Positions 7,772 to 16,295 of a DNA stretch of 64,000 bases are shown here, one piece after another. Below the pieces are notes generated by a model, which was given only the letters and a program-made list of their open reading frames with translations, was not told where the DNA came from and made no database searches. Position 1 is the first letter of the stretch. Every line of letters begins with the position of its first letter. The position numbers were made by a program, and so were the translations under genes. The DNA lies in NCBI RefSeq assembly GCF_000716785.1, contig NZ_JNYY01000002.1, positions 62,001 through 126,000 of the forward strand. The letters run 5' to 3'. This DNA is from Amycolatopsis vancoresmycina (GTDB taxonomy: Bacteria; Actinomycetota; Actinomycetes; Mycobacteriales; Pseudonocardiaceae).

Positions 7772-8454
7772 TGTATGATCTCGATTCTTCCGGAGTCACG
7801 CCAAGTGCTCAGCAGCCGGGATTCCGCGTGCAGCCGGTGCTCCGCCGTCACGCCGACCTTGCTGCCCCAGGCGTGCTCGAAGTCGGTCTGGTCGGGTCGT
7901 TCGACGATCGACACCCCGGTCAGCCGCACCAGCGCCTCGGGGAACAGCTCCCGGCACATGTACGTCACCAGGGTGCCGGTGGTGGCCCAGACGTGCTCGT
8001 CCGCCGAGAGGCCGAGGAGCCGGGACAGCGGCAGCACGAACCGCCGGTTCGGGATCGGCACGAACCCCAGGTCCGCCGGCCACCAGTCGGGCAGGGTCTC
8101 GGGTTCCCAGAACAGCCGGCCCGGCTCGGCCAGCAGGTAGAGGCGCGAGGTGTAGTCGGCGAAGGTGTACGGCGAGACGACGACCCCGCGGTGGACCACC
8201 ACGACGTCGGTGCGGTGGCCGTAGGCCGGCTGGGCGCCCGGCTCGTCCAGCGCGAACGTCGTCATCCGGATGACCAGGTCGCTGCCGTCGATCAGCGCGG
8301 CGCGCCCGGCGTCGGGCGGCATCGGCGCGTTGCCGACCACCGCGATCGTCTCGACGCGCTGCTCGCGCGCGTAGGAAAGCAGGAGGTCACGGAGCATGCG
8401 GGCGCTGTCGTCGAGCCGTTCGGAAGCTTCGTCCGCGAACTGAGTCCGATTCAT
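7768..8454 (-). CDS. Sialyltransferase-like protein, GT29 type
   Basis: This 228-aa protein carries a sialylmotif-L-like segment near residues 37-65: TIAVVGNAPM, then a Gly, then LIDGSDLVIRM. This matches the GT29 pattern VVGN...G..ID..D.V.R. A motif-S-like segment follows later (ATTGTLVTYMCRELF, then VRLTGVS). GT29 enzymes transfer sialic acid from CMP-sialic acid. The immediately divergent neuA, followed by neuC and neuB, would supply that donor, so the context strongly supports the call. It has no signal or membrane segment and would act at the cytoplasmic face. GGGGGAG precedes the ATG. The acceptor is unknown; a lipid-linked or galactan-related glycan is plausible given the neighbouring exporter. 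Confidence 0.75.
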   Translation of the reverse strand: MNRTQFADEASERLDDSARMLRDLLLSYAREQRVETIAVVGNAPMPPDAGRAALIDGSDLVIRMTTFALDEPGAQPAYGHRTDVVVVHRGVVVSPYTFADYTSRLYLLAEPGRLFWEPETLPDWWPADLGFVPIPNRRFVLPLSRLLGLSADEHVWATTGTLVTYMCRELFPEALVRLTGVSIVERPDQTDFEHAWGSKVGVTAEHRLHAESRLLSTWRDSGRIEIIQ

Positions 8455-8555
8455 CGCTCCCCCATGGCATCGGTGACCGGGGCCGCCGTCGGGCGGCAGC
8501 CGAGCAGACGGACAATAGCCGACAGACCACCGTCGATACCCGGAAGGGGTCCCCT

Positions 8556-9230
8556 GTGACCGCGCTGGCCATCGTCCCGGCGAGGGGCGGCTCCGTGGGG
8601 CTGCCGGGCAAGAACCTGGCGCCGTTCCGGGGCCGTCCACTGGTCGCGCACACCGTGCACACCGCCGTTTCGGCCGGGATCGCCGACGTCGTGGTCACCA
8701 CCGACGACGCCGACATCGCCGCCGCGGCCGAGGCGGAGGGCGCCCGGACCGTCCACCGGCCCGCCCACCTCGCGGAGGCGACGAGCCGGACCCTGCCCGC
8801 GGTCACCCACGCCATCGACACGCTCGGCGTCCCGGATTCCACCCTCGTCCTCCTGCTCCAGCCCACGTCGCCGCTGCGGACGGCCGAAGACATCGCCGAA
8901 TGCCTCGACATCCACGCCGGCCGGCCCACCGGCTCGGTCGTGCAGATGTGCCGGTCGGCCGGCCACCACCCGCTGAAGGTGTGCCTGGAGACGCCGGACG
9001 GCGGGATCGCCCCGGTCCGGGACTGGGCCGACCTCGAAGCCCCCCGGCAGACGCTGCCCGTCGTGCTGCGCCCCACCGGCGGCATCTACCTGGTCCGCGC
9101 CGGCGACCTGCGCCGGCACGAGCGGTTCTTCATCCCCGAGGTGCGGCCCCAGTTCGTGCCGGTCGAGCGGGCGATCGACATCGACTCCGCGGCGGACCTG
9201 GTCCTGGCCGAGCAGCACGCCGCCGGCTAA
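8556..9230 (+). CDS. neuA: CMP-nonulosonate (sialic acid) cytidylyltransferase
   Basis: This enzyme activates a nine-carbon acidic sugar with CTP to give the CMP donor. The 224-aa protein begins ALAIVPARGGSVGLPGKN, the nucleotide-binding signature of acylneuraminate cytidylyltransferases, although the usual Lys in GGSKG is Val here. It continues with VVVTTDDADIA, LLLQPTSPLR, RPTGGIYLV and the terminal AIDIDSAADL, all in family order. GTG 8556 is preceded by GGAAGGGG. The stop overlaps that of the convergent neuC. Together with neuB and neuC it completes the pathway from UDP-GlcNAc to a CMP-nonulosonic acid. The sequence alone does not separate Neu5Ac from legionaminic-type substrates. Confidence 0.9.
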   Translation: MTALAIVPARGGSVGLPGKNLAPFRGRPLVAHTVHTAVSAGIADVVVTTDDADIAAAAEAEGARTVHRPAHLAEATSRTLPAVTHAIDTLGVPDSTLVLLLQPTSPLRTAEDIAECLDIHAGRPTGSVVQMCRSAGHHPLKVCLETPDGGIAPVRDWADLEAPRQTLPVVLRPTGGIYLVRAGDLRRHERFFIPEVRPQFVPVERAIDIDSAADLVLAEQHAAG

Positions 9231-10357
9231 CGGTCGACGAAGGCCTTGTACAGCGAAGGCCGCCAGATCTCCTCGCCCTCGAGGAGGTCGATGATCCGGC
9301 GGTGCGCGCCCGGCTCGCCGAACTCGGTGTGCGGCTCGCACCGGCCCATCGCGCGGGCCTTGCCGATCCCGGCCGTGACGGCTTCCGCGGTCGGCTCGAC
9401 CGAGAGCACGCTGGGCGCCATCGCCCGGTTGCGCTGCCGGGTGCCGACGGTGACCGACGGCGTGCCCAGCACGGGCGCCTCCCGCACGCCGGCGCTCGAG
9501 TTGCCCAGCACGACGGCCGCGTGCTTCATCAGGGTGACGAAGTACTCGAACCGCATCGAGGGCAGGCGCACGAACCGGGGGCCGGTCAGCCGGTCGAGCT
9601 CGCCCCGGATCTCGCGGCAGCCCTCGTCGTTGTTCGGGTCGATGACGACCCAGTTGCCGTCGGTGAGCACGGCGTCGACCACCGCGGCCGCGTTGCGCCG
9701 GTTCTGGTCGCGTTCCGTCGTCACCGGGTGCAGGGCGAGCAGGCCGTAGTCGGTGAACGGGATCTCGTAGTGGCGCCGGACCTCGTCGAGGTCGGGCAGC
9801 CGCGCGGACGTCAGCACGTCCACCTCGGGGCTGCCGACGACGAAGATCCGGTCCTCCTCCTCGCCGAGCTGCAGCAGCCGGCGCCGGGCCGTCTCGTTGG
9901 CCACCAGGTGCACGTGGGCGTGCTTCGACAGCGAGTGCCGGATGACGTCGTCGATCGTGCCGCTGACCTCGCCGCCCTCGATGTGCACGACCCGCACGTT
10001 GGCGAGCGACCCGACGATCGCCCCGGCCAGCGCCTCGACGCGGTCGCCGTGCACGACGATCGCCGCGGGCTGCTCCTCGTGCACCAGCCGGGCCAGCGCC
10101 TGGACGGTGTTGGCCAGCACGAGCGCCATCGGCTCGTCCTCGATCTGGTTCGGGATCAGGTGCAGCCGCTCCAGCCCGGCCAGCTCGATCTCGCGCACGG
10201 TGTAGCCGTAGCTGCGCAGCATGTGCATGCCGGTGACGACGATGCGGGCGGACAGCACCGGGCTGCGCTGCACGGCGAGCATGACGTCCCGCAGCTTCCC
10301 GAAGTCGGCGCGGGTCCCGGTGAGGAAGAGGACCTCACGCCGCCCGGTCTCAGCCAA
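9227..10357 (-). CDS. neuC: UDP-N-acetylglucosamine 2-epimerase (hydrolysing)
   Basis: This is the first committed step of sialic acid synthesis, hydrolysing UDP-GlcNAc to ManNAc and UDP (NeuC; the LegG variant uses a diacetylated sugar). The 376-aa protein shows the GT-B-fold epimerase signatures FLTGTRADFGKL, VVHGDRVEALAGA, HIEGGEVSGTIDDVIRH and LGNSSAGVREAPVLGTP. The start is a TTG at 10357 within an 8-bp overlap with neuB, giving neuB-neuC translational coupling; I see no better start. The phosphorylated epimerase (non-hydrolysing WecB) is less likely because the GEVSGTIDD and SSAGVREAP segments are NeuC-like. Confidence 0.88.
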   Translation of the reverse strand: MAETGRREVLFLTGTRADFGKLRDVMLAVQRSPVLSARIVVTGMHMLRSYGYTVREIELAGLERLHLIPNQIEDEPMALVLANTVQALARLVHEEQPAAIVVHGDRVEALAGAIVGSLANVRVVHIEGGEVSGTIDDVIRHSLSKHAHVHLVANETARRRLLQLGEEEDRIFVVGSPEVDVLTSARLPDLDEVRRHYEIPFTDYGLLALHPVTTERDQNRRNAAAVVDAVLTDGNWVVIDPNNDEGCREIRGELDRLTGPRFVRLPSMRFEYFVTLMKHAAVVLGNSSAGVREAPVLGTPSVTVGTRQRNRAMAPSVLSVEPTAEAVTAGIGKARAMGRCEPHTEFGEPGAHRRIIDLLEGEEIWRPSLYKAFVDR

Positions 10358-11375
10358 GGTCCGCCCAGCTCACCTGCGTGTTCGCCGGCAGGGCCCGCGT
10401 GACGGCCCGGCCGAGCAGGCTCTCGTAGTCCTTCGCCTTGATCTCGCCGGTGCCCGGGCGCTTGACCCAGATGTTGTCCGTGGTCAGCGTCTCGCCTTCG
10501 GCGACGTCCTTGGTGGTGACGACGCAGGCGTACGCGAAGTCGATCGTCGGCTGTTCCTCGGCGAGGATCTGCTTCGAGCCGCCACGGGCCGCGTGGATCA
10601 GCCGCGAACCCTCGACGAGCTGCTTGAACTCCGCCGGCGTCGACGAGACGGGGATGTCCGGGCCGGGCCAGCTCATGTCGGACGTGAAGTGCCGTTCGAG
10701 CACCGAAGCACCCAGCGCGACCGCGCCCAGGCACGGGTAGATCGTCACCGTGTGGTCGGAAAGCCCGAGTTCGGCGTCCGGGAAGGCCGCGTGCAGCTCG
10801 GCGAGCGCGCCGAGCCGGACCTGCTCCGGCGGCGTCGGGTACAGCGACGTGCAGTGCAGCAGCGCGAAGCCGACACCCGCCGCCCGCAGGATTTCGACGG
10901 CCGGGGTGATGGACGCGATGTCGTTCATCCCGGTCGAGAGGATGACGGGCTTGCCGAAGGACGCCACGTGGCGGATCAGCGGGTAGTTGTTGCACTCCCC
11001 CGAGCCGATCTTGAAGCCCTCGACCCCCAGGTCGGCCAGCCGGTCGGCGGCCGCGCGCGAGAACGGCGTCGACAGGAAGACGAGCCCGCGCTCCTCGGCG
11101 TGCGCCTTGATCTCGCGCTCGTCCTCGGCGGTGAGCGCGACGCGGTTCATCATGTCCCAGATCGGCTCGTCGGCGTTGCCGGGCACGACGTCGTTCGGGA
11201 TCATCTCGTCGTCGACGACGTGGGTCTGGATCTTGACGACCTGGACGCCGGCGTCCGCGGCGTCGTCGACCATCTTGTGCGCCTTCTTGGGGTCGCCCTC
11301 GTGGTTGATCCCGATCTCGGCGATCACGAGAGGGGGGTGGTCGGCACCGACCGGGTGCTCGCCGAGCATGAACAT
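10350..11375 (-). CDS. neuB: N-acetylneuraminate (nonulosonate) synthase
   Basis: This enzyme condenses ManNAc (or a related hexose) with phosphoenolpyruvate to a nine-carbon nonulosonic acid. The 341-aa protein has the NeuB TIM barrel (VIAEIGINHEGD, VVKIQTHV, FLSTPFSRAAADRL, FKIGSGE, PVILSTGM, LGLSDHT, LERHFT). A C-terminal SAF antifreeze-like domain follows (TKDVAEGETLTTDNI, WVKRPGTGEI). ATG 11375 has GGAGGT at a good distance; an upstream extension has no support. It heads a two-gene operon with neuC and diverges from wzm across about 130 bp. NeuB in an arabinogalactan-making actinomycete is uncommon, though nonulosonic acids are known in some actinobacterial wall polymers. Confidence 0.92.
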   Translation of the reverse strand: MFMLGEHPVGADHPPLVIAEIGINHEGDPKKAHKMVDDAADAGVQVVKIQTHVVDDEMIPNDVVPGNADEPIWDMMNRVALTAEDEREIKAHAEERGLVFLSTPFSRAAADRLADLGVEGFKIGSGECNNYPLIRHVASFGKPVILSTGMNDIASITPAVEILRAAGVGFALLHCTSLYPTPPEQVRLGALAELHAAFPDAELGLSDHTVTIYPCLGAVALGASVLERHFTSDMSWPGPDIPVSSTPAEFKQLVEGSRLIHAARGGSKQILAEEQPTIDFAYACVVTTKDVAEGETLTTDNIWVKRPGTGEIKAKDYESLLGRAVTRALPANTQVSWADLG

Positions 11376-11491
11376 GGAGACCTCCGGGTCGCTGCGTGGC
11401 TGCGGTCCGTCCCCGACCCTATCCCCTGGCCCGCCGGGCCTGGTCCCGCCCGACGCCACTGCCCTATCAAGGGCGCCGCACAACCCATCGG

Positions 11492-11497
11492 TACCCT
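11492..11497 (+). promoter_or_regulatory. Putative -10 hexamer (TACCCT), leaderless start of wzm
   Basis: TACCCT ends 7 nt before the GTG at 11505, and no Shine-Dalgarno is visible. The in-register CATG just downstream is out of frame, which supports the GTG. Confidence 0.45.
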
Positions 11498-11504
11498 CGT
11501 CCAC

Positions 11505-12458
11505 GTGCATGCCACCAGCACGGTTCAGGCCGCAGACTCACCCGTAGCGACGTCGGCTCCGCCGACGTCGGACAGCAAGACGTTCTCGCGCGCCTTCGCC
11601 GACATCAAGGCCGGTTTCCGCGCCCGCGAGCTGTGGGGTCACCTCGGCTGGCAGGACATCAAGCAGCGCTACCGCCGCTCGGTGATCGGGCCCTTCTGGA
11701 TCACCATCAGCCAGGCCGTCATCGCGCTCGGGCTCGGGCTGCTCTACTCGCAGCTGTTCCACTCGCCCATCCAGGTGTTCCTGCCCTACCTGTCCACCGG
11801 CTTCATCCTGTGGGGCTTCATCAGCGGCTGCCTGTCCGAGGGCATGGAGACGTTCATCGCGAACGAGGGGCTGATCAAGCAGCTCCCGGCGCCGCTGAGC
11901 GTGTACATGCTGCGCACGGTGTGGCGGCAGACGCTGCTGCTGGCGCACAACATGATCGTCTACGTCGTGGTGCTGGTCATCTTCTTCAGCGCGCTCGACA
12001 ACCCGTACTCGCTGGGTTCGAAGGACGGGCTCTGCACCGGCAACCTGTTCTGCCACCCGGGCCTCAGCTGGAACATCCTGCTGGCCATCCCCGGCTTCCT
12101 GCTCCTCGCGCTGAACGCGGGCTGGGTGACGCTGCTGCTGGGCATCATCTCGACCCGCTTCCGCGACATCCCGCAGGTGATCAACTCGCTGATCCAGCTG
12201 CTGTTCTACGGCACGCCGATCGTCTGGCCGGTGGACCAGCTCCTCGGCGGCGGGGCGCGCGAAGGCATCTCCTGGGTGCTGCCGATCATCCAGCTGAACC
12301 CGCTGTACCACTTCATGCAGGTGGTGCGGGCGCCGCTGCTCGGGCAGTCGTTCACGCCGGGCAACTGGATCGTCGTCGCCTGCATCACCATCGTCGGCTG
12401 GGCGCTCGCGCTCGTCGCGATGCGCAACTACCGTGCCCGCGTCTCCTACTGGGTGTGA
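11505..12458 (+). CDS. wzm: Galactan ABC exporter, membrane permease (Rv3783/RfbD type)
   Basis: This is an ABC-2 type permease of 317 aa with six predicted membrane helices, expected to pair with the ATPase at 12462 and flip lipid-linked galactan across the plasma membrane. The family segment ELWGHLGWQDIKQRYRRSVI precedes helix 1, a typical Wzm/TagG amphipathic N-terminus, and PLLGQ and NWIVVACITI lie near the C-terminus. It is followed after 3 bp by wzt and then by glfT1, the order of the M. tuberculosis Rv3781-Rv3783 region rearranged. Neighbouring galactofuranosyltransferase genes make galactan the likely cargo. The adjacent sialic acid genes raise the possibility that the exported glycan is decorated. 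Confidence 0.92.
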   Translation: MHATSTVQAADSPVATSAPPTSDSKTFSRAFADIKAGFRARELWGHLGWQDIKQRYRRSVIGPFWITISQAVIALGLGLLYSQLFHSPIQVFLPYLSTGFILWGFISGCLSEGMETFIANEGLIKQLPAPLSVYMLRTVWRQTLLLAHNMIVYVVVLVIFFSALDNPYSLGSKDGLCTGNLFCHPGLSWNILLAIPGFLLLALNAGWVTLLLGIISTRFRDIPQVINSLIQLLFYGTPIVWPVDQLLGGGAREGISWVLPIIQLNPLYHFMQVVRAPLLGQSFTPGNWIVVACITIVGWALALVAMRNYRARVSYWV

Positions 12459-12461
12459 CAC

Positions 12462-13277
12462 ATGGTCAGCATTGACGTCCACAACGCCTTCGTCGACTTC
12501 CCGATCTTCGACGCGAAGACCCGGTCGATGAAGAAGAAGGTCCTCGGCAAGGTCGGCGGCAAGATCGGCACCGAGACCAAGGTGCCGATCATCGAAGCCC
12601 TGCACGACGTGACGCTCTCCCTGCGCGAGGGCGACCGGGTCGGCCTGGTCGGGCACAACGGCGCCGGCAAGTCCACGCTGCTGCGGCTGCTCGCCGGGAT
12701 CTACGAGCCCACCCGCGGTTCCGCGCGGATCGAGGGCAAGATCGCGCCGGTCTTCGACCTCGGCGTCGGCATGGACCCGGAGATCTCCGGCCAGGAGAAC
12801 ATCATCATCCGCGGCCTCTTCCTCGGCATGACCGCCAAGGAGATGGAGAAACGCGTCGACGACATCGCGGAGTTCACCGAGCTCGGCGACTACCTGCAGA
12901 TGCCGCTGCGGACGTACTCGACCGGGATGCGCGTGCGGCTGGCGCTGGGTGTCGTCACCTCGATCGACCCCGAGATCCTCATCCTCGACGAGGGCATCGG
13001 CGCGGTCGACGCGGCGTTCCTGAACAAGGCGCGCGACCGGCTCAAGGACCTGGTGAAGCGCTCCGGCATCCTGGTCTTCGCCAGCCACTCGGACGAGTTC
13101 CTGTTCGAGCTGTGCGACTCGGCCCTGTGGATGGACGAAGGGCACGTGAAGCAACGCGGTTCGCTGCGGGACGTCCTCACGTCGTACAAGGGGCGTGACC
13201 CCTTCGAGAACATGAGCCAGGAAACCCTGGACCGCTTCGGCATCGAGCCGGTGGCGACGACGAACGGCGGGGAATGA
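12462..13277 (+). CDS. wzt: Galactan ABC exporter, ATPase (Rv3781/RfbE type)
   Basis: This is the 271-aa nucleotide-binding subunit of the Wzm/Wzt exporter. It has Walker A GHNGAGKST (residues 64-72), the long loop DLGVGMDPEISGQENI typical of polysaccharide ABC ATPases, the signature YSTGMRVRLALG, Walker B EILILDEG and the H-loop FASHSDEF. It ends soon after the core, so it lacks the C-terminal carbohydrate-binding domain of O-antigen Wzt proteins. That suggests export does not depend on recognising a capped chain end. Its TGA overlaps the glfT1 ATG (ATGA). Confidence 0.94.
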   Translation: MVSIDVHNAFVDFPIFDAKTRSMKKKVLGKVGGKIGTETKVPIIEALHDVTLSLREGDRVGLVGHNGAGKSTLLRLLAGIYEPTRGSARIEGKIAPVFDLGVGMDPEISGQENIIIRGLFLGMTAKEMEKRVDDIAEFTELGDYLQMPLRTYSTGMRVRLALGVVTSIDPEILILDEGIGAVDAAFLNKARDRLKDLVKRSGILVFASHSDEFLFELCDSALWMDEGHVKQRGSLRDVLTSYKGRDPFENMSQETLDRFGIEPVATTNGGE

Positions 13278-14185
13278 TGGCCAGCGAGACCCGGCAGCTG
13301 CCCGACGGCGCGGTCGTCGGCGTGGTCGTCACGCGGCACCGGCGCGAGCTGCTGGCGGACTCGCTGAAGGTCATCGCGGCCCAGACCCGGCCGGTCGACC
13401 ACCTGGTCGTGGTGGACAACGGGCCGGACGACTCGGCGCGCGAAGTCGTCGAGAACTACCCGCTGCCGTACACGTACCTGCCGTCGCACCGGAACCTCGG
13501 CGGCGCGGGCGGGTTCGCGCTGGGCATGCTGCACGCGCTGTCGCTGGGCGCGGACTGGGTCTGGCTGGCCGACGACGACGGCCGCCCGGCCGACGAGAAC
13601 GTGCTCGCCATCCTGCTGGAGGAAGCCGAAAAGCGGGGCCTGGCGGAGATTTCGCCGGTGGTGTCGAACATCGAGGCACCGGACAAGCTGGCGTTCCCGC
13701 TGCGCCGCGGCCTGACGTGGAAGCGGTCGCAGTCCGAGCTGGGCGTGGACTTCCTGCCCGGCATCGCGTCGCTGATGAACGGCGCCCTGTTCCGAGCGTC
13801 CACTTTGGACGTCGTCGGGGTGCCGGACCTGCGCCTGTTCTTCCGCGGCGACGAGGTCGAGCTGCACCGGCGGCTGGCCCGCTCGGGCCTGCCGTTCGGC
13901 ACGTCGCTGAAGACGAAGTACCTGCACCCGGACGGCTCGGACGAGTTCAAGCCGATGCTGGGCGGCAAGTTCCACGCGCAGGACCCGGAGAACGAGGTCA
14001 AGCGCTACTACACCTATCGCAACCGCGGGTACCTGTTGTCCCAGCCGGGAATGCGGAAGATCGGCGCGCTGGAGATCGTCCGGTTCGGCCTGTACTTCGT
14101 GGGCGTGAAGCGGGACCCGAAGGCGTTCCTGCAGTGGCTGAAGCTGGTGCGGCAGGGCCGCGCGGAGAAGTTCTACCGCTACTGA
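13274..14185 (+). CDS. glfT1: Galactofuranosyltransferase 1, initiates galactan
   Basis: This GT2-family enzyme adds the first galactofuranose residues from UDP-Galf to the decaprenyl-PP-GlcNAc-Rha linker on the cytoplasmic face. The 303-aa GT-A domain contains VVVTRHRRELL, VVVDNGPDD, SHRNLGGAGGFALGM, the metal-binding WLADDDG, and the acceptor segment LPGIASLMNGALF followed by RLFFRGDEVELHRRL. NLGGAGGF and DDD are shared with GlfT2 at 18045. ATG 13274 overlaps the wzt stop, with GGCGGGGA just upstream; a second ATG at 13277 is possible. A strong palindromic terminator begins directly after the stop codon. Confidence 0.93.
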   Translation: MMASETRQLPDGAVVGVVVTRHRRELLADSLKVIAAQTRPVDHLVVVDNGPDDSAREVVENYPLPYTYLPSHRNLGGAGGFALGMLHALSLGADWVWLADDDGRPADENVLAILLEEAEKRGLAEISPVVSNIEAPDKLAFPLRRGLTWKRSQSELGVDFLPGIASLMNGALFRASTLDVVGVPDLRLFFRGDEVELHRRLARSGLPFGTSLKTKYLHPDGSDEFKPMLGGKFHAQDPENEVKRYYTYRNRGYLLSQPGMRKIGALEIVRFGLYFVGVKRDPKAFLQWLKLVRQGRAEKFYRY

Positions 14186-14211
14186 GAAGGGGCCCCCGCG
14201 GGGGCCCCTTC
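14186..14211. terminator. Bidirectional palindromic terminator
   Basis: A perfect 26-bp GC-rich palindrome (GAAGGGGCCCCC with its complement, centred on CGCG) begins one base after the glfT1 stop. It lies 7 bp from the stop of the convergent PPE-like gene, followed by CTTCGTCT. It is placed to end both transcripts. Confidence 0.8.
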
Positions 14212-14218
14212 CTTCGTC

Positions 14219-15709
14219 TCATTCCCCGATGACCGGGGGCGCGGTGCGCATGTCGGTGCCGAAGACCTCGTCGGGGTCACCCTCGACCAGGTAGGTCGGC
14301 CGCGAGTGCTCGGTGTCCTCGTCGCCTTCGCCCTTCTGGCCGCGACCGAGGCCACCACCGGGGCTCATGCCGCCACGACCGGCCGTCCCGGCGCCGAGAC
14401 CGCCCATACCGCGTCCGGCAGCCGCTTCGGCGGCCCCGATCCCGCCGGGCCGGGCCGCACCCGACGCGGCGCCCGCGCCGGTCGCGTTCCCGGCGCCCGC
14501 GCCACCGGGGCCGAAGCCACCGCCGCCGCGCCCGCCACCGCCGCCGACCTTGGAGTTGTAGGCCTCGTCGCCACCGAAGTTCATCCCGCCCATGGGCATC
14601 GGGCTCATCGGCGGCATGCCGTTGAACTGCTGGTTCGGGTTCGACGTCGACGCCGCCGGGATCGAACTGGGCGTGAAGCTGGACGGCGTGGTGCCACCGG
14701 CCGGGACGAACCCGGACCCGGTGGTCGACCCGGGCCCGGAGAAGCTGTGCCCGGCCGGCCCGCCGAGCGGCCCGGAGGGGTTGCCGGACACGAAGCCCTG
14801 TGCGTTGCCGCCCGGCGTGTTCACCGAGTGCGAGCCCGGCGTGTTGACGCTGGAGGGGGTGTTGATGCCGTTCTTGTCACCGGTGCCGTTGGGATCCCCG
14901 CTGCCCCCACCGGTGCTGAAGCTCGGCGGCGGCGCGAAGGCGGGCTGCTTGGAGGCGGCCTCGTAGAGGTTCTTGTCGTAGGTCGCCATGACACCGGCGG
15001 CCTCGTCGTGCGCGGCCTGGCTGTCCTTCTGCTTCTGGATGGACTTGTCGACGTTGTCGGCCAGGTTGAACGGGTTCGACGTCGCCCAGCCCTTGAACTC
15101 GTCGGTCCAGCTGAAGGGAATGGGAGCGGGCATGGAGTTCTTCGCCGTGGCGGCGGCCTGGCCCTGGTCGTAGATGGTCTCGGAGGCCAGCTTGGCGTTC
15201 TGCGAGTTGGCGTCGGACCACTTGCTGAGGCTGGTGAAGTACTGCTGCGCGTTGTCGGCCGCGGTGCCTTCCCAGGTGCCCTTGGACGCGTTGACGGCGG
15301 TGTTCATCGACTGCGCGAACTTGTCGAAGACCTGGTGGACCTGGTGGTAGGCGGTCGAGACCTCGGACACCTGCTCGACGTCCAGGTTGCTCTGGAGGAA
15401 CGCCTGCAGCTGGGCGTGGTCCGTGCCCTTGTAGTCGGCGTTCGGGGCGTGCAGGCCCTGGACGTACTCGACGTCGCGGCCCTGGGTGGCGTCCTTGACG
15501 TTCTTGTCGCCCATCTGCTGGGCCTGGTTCTTCGCCCGCGCCTGGGCCATCCACTGCTGGATCGGGCCGAACAGCCAGCTGCTGGGGTCGACGCCTTCTT
15601 CGGCCTTCTGCTGCAGGTAGGCATCCCGCTCGGCGGGCGCCATGTCCTGCACTTCCTGGGGCGTCTTGTCCGGGGTCTTCGGCGGCCGCGGGCTCTGTCG
15701 CGTGGTCAT
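14219..15709 (-). CDS. PPE/WXG-like type VII secretion substrate with Gly/Pro-rich tail
   Basis: This 496-aa protein has an alpha-helical N-terminal half with a WxG-type turn (KGTWEGTAADNAQQYF) in a helical hairpin. This is like the PPE-domain ESX substrates of Pseudonocardiaceae. The second half is low-complexity: Asn/Thr/Pro repeats (VNTPGSHSVNTPGGN), then Gly-rich runs. It ends in a well-defined acidic segment, RPTYLVEGDPDEVFGTD followed by TAPPVIGE, which looks like a conserved C-terminal motif. There is no signal peptide, as expected for type VII export. Downstream genes in the same direction are absent; upstream are a DUF3558-like lipoprotein, a small helical ESX-type protein and an EspG-like chaperone. 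No EccC/EccD core is in the window. Confidence 0.75.
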   Translation of the reverse strand: MTTRQSPRPPKTPDKTPQEVQDMAPAERDAYLQQKAEEGVDPSSWLFGPIQQWMAQARAKNQAQQMGDKNVKDATQGRDVEYVQGLHAPNADYKGTDHAQLQAFLQSNLDVEQVSEVSTAYHQVHQVFDKFAQSMNTAVNASKGTWEGTAADNAQQYFTSLSKWSDANSQNAKLASETIYDQGQAAATAKNSMPAPIPFSWTDEFKGWATSNPFNLADNVDKSIQKQKDSQAAHDEAAGVMATYDKNLYEAASKQPAFAPPPSFSTGGGSGDPNGTGDKNGINTPSSVNTPGSHSVNTPGGNAQGFVSGNPSGPLGGPAGHSFSGPGSTTGSGFVPAGGTTPSSFTPSSIPAASTSNPNQQFNGMPPMSPMPMGGMNFGGDEAYNSKVGGGGGRGGGGFGPGGAGAGNATGAGAASGAARPGGIGAAEAAAGRGMGGLGAGTAGRGGMSPGGGLGRGQKGEGDEDTEHSRPTYLVEGDPDEVFGTDMRTAPPVIGE

Positions 15710-15718
15710 CTGGGTCCC

Positions 15719-16291
15719 CTATCCCTTCGGCAACCGCGGTTCGACAGCGGCCTTCGCGACCGCCTCGGCGACCTGGCAGGCTTCGTCCGACGAGGCGACC
15801 GCCGTGACCTCCACGTCCACCCGGGACGAGTCACCGACGGCCAGCGCCAAGGTGCACCCGGGAGCGGCGCCGTCGGGCGACTCCTTCGCCTTCCGGCCGT
15901 TGATCTCCTTGTCGACCACGCCACGGCCGGTGTCCCTGACCTGATCGATCGAGGCGTTGTCGCGGACGTTCGCCCCGATCACCATGGACTTGTCGCTCGC
16001 CGAGGCGATCTGCTTCTGGTAGGTGCACGCCCTGGCCGAGCCGATCTTGCCGTTCTCCGGCGGATCGAACTGGCCGTAGCTGCTCAGATCGCCCATTTCG
16101 AGGAGCGAGCAGGGGTCGGTGATCGACTGGGTGCCCCCGCCGCCGGACGAAGTGCTTTCCGACGGCTTCGACTCGCCCGCCGACGGCGACTGCGCCGGTG
16201 ATGCCGTGCCACCCTTGGTGGTGGTGCACCCGCCCAGCAGAGCCCCGCCGACTACGAGCGGGAGGATGATGCGAACGAGGAGTTTCGTCAT
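15719..16291 (-). CDS. DUF3558-type lipoprotein
   Basis: This 190-aa protein has a lipoprotein signal: MTKLLVRI, a hydrophobic run, then LLGGC as lipobox with Cys near residue 22. A Ser/Pro/Gly linker follows, then a globular domain with DPCSLLEMGDL, CTYQK and a late CQVAEAVAKA. This is the usual DUF3558 cysteine pattern of actinobacterial surface lipoproteins. Its function is unknown. It sits 9 bp upstream of the PPE-like gene and 4 bp downstream of the helical ESX-type gene, so the three are probably co-transcribed. Two further DUF3558-like lipoproteins lie at 47298 and 56386. Confidence 0.8.
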   Translation of the reverse strand: MTKLLVRIILPLVVGGALLGGCTTTKGGTASPAQSPSAGESKPSESTSSGGGGTQSITDPCSLLEMGDLSSYGQFDPPENGKIGSARACTYQKQIASASDKSMVIGANVRDNASIDQVRDTGRGVVDKEINGRKAKESPDGAAPGCTLALAVGDSSRVDVEVTAVASSDEACQVAEAVAKAAVEPRLPKG

Positions 16292-16295
16292 TACC

